Source: Monoraphidium neglectum (lineage: Eukaryota > Chlorophyta > Chlorophyceae > Sphaeropleales > Selenastraceae). Taken from it: DNA of 10,355 nucleotides. The stretch is from the NCBI RefSeq assembly GCF_000611645.1, contig NW_014012835.1, positions 10,699-21,053 on the forward strand, given 5' to 3'. Positions 8,807-10,355 of the stretch are shown here, piece after piece; position 1 is the first letter of the stretch; the number at the start of each line of letters is the position of its first letter. A program made the position numbers and the translations under genes. Under the pieces are notes generated by a model. That model was not told the origin of the DNA and searched no databases. It saw only the letters and a list, made by a program, of their open reading frames with translations.

Positions 8807-8844
<38 letters not shown>

Positions 8845-10355
8845 TGGGTGGCGCTGCGGGCCGGCGAAGCTTCGAAGACGGCCGACCCAAGTCGCACACA
8901 TCTGCAACGGCGCGGCAGCAGGCGCACCTCCACTCGCTGCAGCTGCTGGCAGGCGGCAGCGTCCCCGACCTGCAGCACCTCCAACAGCAACACCTGCAGC
9001 TGCAGCAGCAGCAGCAGCATCAGCACCAGCAGCAGATCATATCCGCGGCGGCCGCGGCCGCCACCGCCTACCTCACGGCCGCCCAGCAGGCGTGGCCGCC
9101 GCAGCTGCAAGCGGCGCCATGGGGCGCGCAGCACGCGCAGCGCGGGGCACGGGGCGCGGCCGCGGCGGATGACCTGCTCTCTGGCAACCTGGACACACTG
9201 TCAAGGCAGCTGCACACGGCGAGGTCCCACATGCTGCAGAACGCGCGCGGCGCTGGCGCTGGCGCGGGCGCGGGCGCGGCCCCGGCGCCGCGCGGCCCGC
9301 GGCCGCAGCAGCTGGCGCTCGCAGGCGAGCCCGGCGGGTACCGGGGCGTGGCGGGCGCGTCGCCGCCCCTGAGCCCGGCGGCGCTGATGGCCGTGCTGCA
9401 GGGGGGGCAGGCCCCCCACGCGGTTCTGCACTCGACGCTGCACGCGGTGGCGGCCATGCAGGCTGGGGCGCCCCTTATGGGGATCCAGGCGGCCGCGGGC
9501 CCGCACACGGCGCCATACTCAGCGGCCGCGACAGCCGCCGCAGCTGCCGCGGCCGCCGCCGTCGCGGCGGCCGCGGCGGCGGCGGCAGAAGGCGAGGCCC
9601 CGCAGGCGGCGCAGCGGGATGGAGGCAGCAGCCATGGTCTCCCCGAGGCAGCGGCCCCGCCGCTGCCGGCCGCCGCGCCCACCCCGGCGGCGGCGGGCGC
9701 AGCCACAGTCGAGCAGGCGACGGCTGTGCCGCGCGTGGGCGCGTACACGCCCCCGCACATGCGCGGCAGGTTGCCGGAAGAGTCCCCTGTCTCCGGCCTG
9801 GTTGCGCCCATGGCCGCTGCGGCAGCCGCCAATCACAGATTAGGCACCGTCGAGTCTGAAGGCATCAGCCTGGGGACTGACGGCGTCGAAGACAGCGCTG
9901 CGGCTGCGCGCAGCGCGCGCGACCGCGCGCGGGCGATCGCGGACACGCTCGCGGGTAGTGACGGGGCGCGAGGTGATGTTCGGCAGCAGCAGCAAGAGCA
10001 GCAGCAGCAGCGGCGCAGCTCCTGGGACGGCGCCGCCGGCACGGGCGCCCCCGCCGCCGCGCTCCCGAGCGGCATGCCTCCGATCCGTACGCCCTCCCCT
10101 GGGGTGGCCGCCGCGCCCGCGCCCCGCGTCCCCGCCAATGGCCCCCACGTGGCGCAGCAGCGGGCGGCCGTGGGCATGGACGAGCCCGCCTCGGGCACGG
10201 TCACGCCGTCTGCGGTGGCGGGCCGCTCGGGCACCCCTCGGACTCCCTTGTCGGCGCTTGCGGCCCCCTTCCGCGGCGCTTCCTCGTCAGCAACGCCCAG
10301 CGCGTCCGTGTTGGCGACGCTCGCGCCCGCTGCGGGGGCAGCGCCGGCCCGGCCC
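5142..10355 (+). CDS. Polymerase-beta-fold nucleotidyltransferase with PAP/OAS1 substrate-binding domain and long low-complexity tail (3' partial)
   Basis: Probably adds nucleotides to RNA ends, like the uncharacterised plant nucleotidyltransferases of this family; the substrate is unknown. Exons: 5142-5312, 5503-5706, 5852-5995, 6240-6377, 6529-6634, 6771-8131 and 8283 to the window end (1399 codons, still open). ATG 5142 is the first in frame after TAG 5118-5120. Catalytic motif FGSVPLKTYLPDGDIDL (63-79) supplies Asp76 and Asp78; IVVDVSFNQLGG supplies the third acid, Asp139. The substrate-binding domain follows: KAWCYYES, GLISTYALETLVLYVFN (exon 4), then LLHAFLVEFGSFDWD (exon 5), ending with NNLGRSITR (307-315), a plant-family hallmark. 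From about 330 on come Arg/Glu helices, Q/E-rich parts, an (HA)6 run, polyQ, polyA and Pro/Ser/Thr-rich parts. Intron 1 has a GC donor. The family call is sure; exact tail exons are less so. Confidence 0.9.
5313..5502 (+). other. GC-AG intron 1 of the nucleotidyltransferase gene
   Basis: A 190-bp phase-0 intron. The donor is CAG|GCGAGG and the acceptor is ACCCTCCAG. Joining Gln57 to Val58 places the helix VQQYVKGLI at the normal distance from the catalytic FGSVPLKTY segment. No nearby GT gives an equally good join: GT at 5328-5329 has a poor context and would add residues. Confidence 0.65.
7378..7470 (+). repeat. Gln/Glu-rich CAG/GAG tract
   Basis: Imperfect CAG and GAG codon runs in exon 6 of the nucleotidyltransferase encode a Gln/Glu stretch broken by three prolines. 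It follows a basic patch (RKRRAS) that could act as a nuclear localisation signal. It is low-complexity and probably disordered or coiled-coil. Confidence 0.85.
7580..7615 (+). repeat. His-Ala dipeptide repeat, six units
   Basis: Residues 525-536 alternate His and Ala six times, coded by CAC/CAT and GCG/GCA/GCT. Synonymous codon changes along the run indicate that it is not a fresh microsatellite expansion. Confidence 0.9.
7952..7969 (+). repeat. CAG x6 tract
   Basis: Six CAG codons in exon 6, then CTC CGG and further CAG/CAA/CAC codons, giving a Gln-rich stretch near residue 650 of the nucleotidyltransferase. Confidence 0.85.
8445..8483 (+). repeat. CCG x5 then CAG x8 tract
   Basis: Five Pro codons (8445-8459) followed by eight Gln codons (8460-8483) in exon 7. 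A polyP-polyQ order like this is common in disordered regulatory tails. Confidence 0.9.
8808..8843 (+). repeat. Pure CAG x12 tract
   Basis: Twelve uninterrupted CAG codons, residues 884-895, the longest pure triplet run in the window. It is followed by GTGGGT, which resembles a splice donor, but the frame stays open so no intron is needed there. Confidence 0.92.
9522..9587 (+). repeat. Polyalanine tract
   Basis: Twenty-two codons, all Ala except one Thr and one Val, written with all four GCN codons. It lies in exon 7 of the nucleotidyltransferase. The codon mixture suggests an old or selected tract rather than recent slippage. Confidence 0.88.

Noticed and set aside
8245..9372. A 375-codon + strand frame rich in Ser and Arg within exon 7
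   Set aside because: It is a frame-shifted reading of the (CAG)n and GC-rich exon. The frame in phase with exon 6 is open for 691 codons to the window end.

Overview
This is a piece of nuclear DNA from a eukaryote, most likely a GC-rich green alga (Chlorophyta). The coding exons are strongly GC-biased. They are broken by spliceosomal introns of about 130-510 bp with GTGAGC/GTGCGC-type donors and CAG acceptors. TGTAA, the usual green-algal poly(A) signal, stands where two transcripts should end, and the two complete or near-complete proteins carry CAG-coded glutamine runs. There is no operon, ribosome-binding site, tRNA, CRISPR array or recognisable transposon. The class or genus cannot be named from this sequence.

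Layout. (1) 1-1249, + strand: the last three coding exons of a class V alanine/serine-glyoxylate aminotransferase (AGT1 type); the gene begins left of the window. (2) 1250-2930: a non-coding stretch between two convergent genes, holding their 3' ends. (3) 2931-4828, - strand: a complete four-exon gene for a 400-residue protein with a mitochondrial-type presequence and a C-terminal J (DnaJ) domain. (4) 4829-5141: a 313-bp divergent promoter region. (5) 5142-10355, + strand: seven exons of a polymerase-beta-fold nucleotidyltransferase of the plant/algal PAP/OAS1-substrate-binding-domain family. Its core of about 330 residues is followed by at least 1,070 residues of low-complexity tail that runs off the right edge.

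All exon joins were made by hand from splice sites, codon phase and protein-family alignment. In each gene the phases agree at every junction and the frame stays open: 321 coding bases for AGT1, 1203 for the J protein, 4197 for the nucleotidyltransferase. Two introns appear to use GC-AG borders, one in each member of the head-to-head pair.

The three genes are not an obvious pathway. AGT1 is photorespiratory (glyoxylate to glycine), the J protein is probably a mitochondrial Hsp70 co-chaperone, and the nucleotidyltransferase probably adds nucleotides to RNA. The only structural link is the shared promoter of the last two. I found no previously undescribed multi-gene system. The points most worth a second look are the nucleotidyltransferase tail, the GC-AG and alternative splice choices, and the missing peroxisomal signal on AGT1.
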